64,000 nt of DNA from Loxodes magnus. Its lineage: Eukaryota > Ciliophora > Karyorelictea > Loxodida > Loxodidae. The position numbers and the translations under genes are program-made. Positions 61,738 to 64,000 of the stretch are shown here, one piece after another. The notes under the pieces were generated by a model. The model made no database searches. It saw only the letters and a program-made list of their open reading frames with translations, and had not been told where the DNA came from. Location: positions 1 through 64,000 of the forward strand of contig CAMPDV010000540.1 in assembly GCA_946699065.1 (NCBI GenBank), given 5' to 3'. The first letter of the stretch is position 1. Each line of letters starts with the position of its first letter.

Positions 61738-63181
61738 CATCAATACATCAGACATATTTCACTTCAATTACTTCTTCAATCGGATTATTAACTCCTGTCG
61801 TAAATCTCTCACTTTTTTATATGCAAAGCAAAATTCTTCCCTCTTTTATATTGGGTAAAGAAATAATAAAATCGTTGATCTCTTTAGCAGCAATTCTGTT
61901 AGGACCGAATTTTAAGTAATAGTAAGAAAAAACTTTATTTTTTAGCCTGAGATAACAAAGTTTCGGATGAAACTCTAAATGTTAAGTATTTAACTATGAA
62001 ATTAAGCTTAGCAGGATTATAAAAACTTACGCTTATAAACTATATAGACTGATTAATAAAAACGCCAGCTTAATTTGCTTCTGTTTAGTGAAAATCCCTG
62101 TACATTTGAACAAATAATAAACTTCTGATAAAATTAAAAGCTGCTATTCTATGATAATTATAAGCAAATAATAGAAGCAAGATATAACTTGACTGCAATA
62201 GGCATAGCTAGCATTTCTTAGTGTATCGAATTAGAAAATTCTTCAATTTAAGAGCTTTAACTAATAATCACACCTAGAAATATGAGAAAATGGCCCAATA
62301 TGTTGAGTATTTTGTTAAGGTTTAGCATCATTTAATCTTCCATGAGAAGAATTTAATCCAGTTCTTCTGAATTTACTTACTTTGATAGTATATAGAATAA
62401 ACTCAGTTTCGTTCTTTTATATCTTTAAAGAATGACAAACTCTAAATAAAATAGACATACTTCTTATTTGTAGGTCCAATAGTTCTTTCTAAAATCTTTA
62501 TTATAACTGTAGGTTTTAGGTAACTTACCATCTTCTATTTTTTTAATTTACTTGGCAATTTAGAATCTACCTTTTCTTTAGTTCCTATCTCGATATAGAA
62601 GATCTTATTTAAAAAGAAATGCATTTTAATATTTTTGGAGTTAATATGCAAATAAAGCAATGGCTAATAAAGAGCAAAAATCTAAAAGCGAAAAAACAGT
62701 ATTTTAAGGGATATTTTTGATGATATGGTTTTACTTTTGGTTAGCAATTTGAGTGGCTTTATTGGTAGTAATACTGGAAGTAATTTTAATTTTGTTAGAA
62801 TTCTTCAGTTGATTACTCAGTATTAGTAAAGGTTTGATATAGTTAAAAGTGGTATTAGTTTGGTTTAAGTGTAGATAGTTTAGTTTAATTTTAGATAGTA
62901 TTGAATTATTGGAATAGGAAATAATGAAAATTGGTTATTATTGGTATTTCACTTATAATAACTATAATAGCTTTATAAGATTAACTAAAATATGCTTTAG
63001 ACCTATCATTCTATATGATATTAATTGTTGTAACTAATATCTATTCAATACCCCATTAATAACCTTCTACTCTTTATTCTCCTAATACATTTTCTACTTT
63101 TAATCACACATTTATTGTAGCCTTTAAAATATCATCCAATCCTTACAGTATTAATAATTAAGAGCTTTTAACTCAAGACAT
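61682..63181 (-). CDS. Hypothetical multi-pass membrane protein, copy B (500 codons)
   Basis: Counterpart of 24516-26017. ATG 63181 to TGA 61682-61684 is exactly 500 codons, against 1502 nt in copy A. Substitutions against copy A are largely conservative in the C-terminal region (KFGPNRIAAKEINDFIISL identical). An 11-bp deletion near 62145 and compensating small indels are present, so part of the central frame differs between copies. Confidence 0.55.
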
Positions 63182-63194
63182 ATTTATCTTATCT

Positions 63195-64000
63195 CTATAG
63201 ACATTCCTTAACTATTAGCATTACAGAACTCTCCTAAAAGAGTTGCAATATTTCTTATATAATACTAAGTTTCTTCAAGGTATTGAAGTTCTCTCACTTT
63301 GAAACAAAAAGTTAACTTTTAATCCTCAATTGAGCTTGTTTTCAGACTCGTTAATTAAGCTAGATATGAGATAAAATTGCTGATCTCTTTTATATAATCT
63401 GATTTGAGAATTTTTTTCCAGATATTCATTCTTATTTCTTTCTATTGAGGACATTTCCGTCATAAATGTCAAGTGCTGTTGCAAATGTAGCATCTTTTTC
63501 TTGCTCTAGGAAATGGCCTTCCCGTTTCTCTATTTCGATCGGAGTTCCTTATGAAGGCTTCTACAGGTTTTCTTCTATTAATTTAAGTCTAGAATCTAAT
63601 TTTGCTCAGTTTTTCTTGTCTTACTCTTGTATTATTCAAATATTATTCTCTAAACTTTCATTTGCTCATAAACTCCGACTTTAGCTCTTCGGTCTACCAT
63701 ATGGACTTCATCATCATCTTATCAAATCCTGACTTAATACAATCATCTATTTCTCCTGGGAGTTTAATTCCTATTCGAGTTTTTTTATGTTTCTAATAAG
63801 TTGATAAATCAGCTGTTTCAAACTTGTTTTAAGATCATAGAGCACTGTTGAAAAGTCTAATTTTAAACAAAAGGACAAATCTATAACACTTTTACTCTAT
63901 AATTTATGAATTCAAAAGGATTATCTCCAGTGACCACTCCTCTTCTTACAAAAATATCAATATCAGGAATACATTTTACTACATTAGAGCCTTTTCGTAA
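63195..64000 (-). CDS. Zinc-knuckle protein G4, copy B (5' part beyond window)
   Basis: Counterpart of the gene at 26030-27660. The knuckle at 63451-63492 reads CYICNSTWHLWRKC with TGA for the first Trp. Upstream, DIDIFVRRGVVTGDNPFEFI is in frame here where copy A has a frame change. A 72-bp (24-codon) in-frame deletion between two TTTTTCCAGAT repeats has removed the segment with the PSGNGKIW motif. N-terminus lies outside the window. Confidence 0.65.

Larger units (their letters stand above)
51112..64000. repeat. Segmental duplication, copy B (continues past window)
   Basis: Partner of 13038-26912, same orientation, 38.07 kb downstream. It starts immediately beside the truncated LINE. It contains the same gene order without the G3 insertion. 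Confidence 0.95.

Noticed and set aside
61734..61919. Hydrophobic plus-strand frame (also about 24550-24760)
   Set aside because: It looks attractive (LLTPVVNLSLFYMQSK), but the minus-strand frame with KFGPNRIAAKEINDFIISL fits the continuous 500-codon membrane-protein gene better.

Overview
ORGANISM AND CODE. The window is very AT-rich nuclear DNA of a ciliate. In clearly recognisable genes TAA and TAG are read as Gln, and TGA is read as Trp inside genes but also ends them. The best calibrator is an ARF-family GTPase at 31919-32464 (-): TAA encodes the Gln of the universal NKQD box, a TGA lies inside the gene, and a TGA closes it at 181 codons. This matches the karyorelict nuclear code (NCBI table 27; Loxodes-like) better than the Tetrahymena/Paramecium code, where TGA is only a stop. 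The Condylostoma code (table 28) is not excluded. Because no codon is an unconditional stop, ordinary ORF logic fails. Genes were recognised by composition, motifs, and agreement between duplicated copies.

LAYOUT. 1-2600: partial RING-kelch gene (-) and its 5' flank, then a ~101-bp satellite with an embedded 9-bp satellite to 4330. 4414-6840: two hypothetical genes. 7486-8503: a gag-like zinc-knuckle retroposon with a 17-bp target-site duplication. 9874-10734: a decayed gag-like copy. 13038-26912: first copy of a large segmental duplication (kelch protein, RING/B-box/coiled-coil protein, Gln/Lys-rich protein, membrane protein, zinc-knuckle protein). 28214-31400: second RING-kelch gene with the same flank and satellite. 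31919-32464: ARF. 33580-40463: Lin-12/Notch-repeat proteins, another gag-like retroposon (37005-37829) and a membrane protein with a 43-nt intron. 40978-48330: degenerate WD40 gene, an extremely AT-rich tract, an intact gag-like gene and several hypothetical genes. 50037-51108: 3' end of a LINE-type reverse transcriptase. 51112-64000: second copy of the segmental duplication, running off the window.

HOW IT FITS TOGETHER. The most striking content is a family of about 270-280-residue proteins, five lineages and seven copies, with coiled coil, a CX2CX3-4HX4C zinc knuckle and a downstream G-x-I-[YW]-x-K motif. Three copies sit in short elements flanked by direct repeats (17, 13 and 9 bp), with a 9-11 nt 5' leader before the ATG and a short microsatellite-like 3' tail. 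One of these has a precise empty site in the sister duplication. I infer a non-autonomous, LINE-mobilised retroposon family encoding only a gag/ORF1-like protein; the RT fragment at 50-51 kb shows that LINE machinery exists in this genome.

The segmental duplication carries two RING-finger proteins (putative ubiquitin ligases) per unit. The relative order of the pieces implies at least a third unit outside the window. Many genes need one or more +/-1 frame changes, often at homopolymers and often at different places in the two copies, so indel sequencing errors and real decay cannot be separated here.
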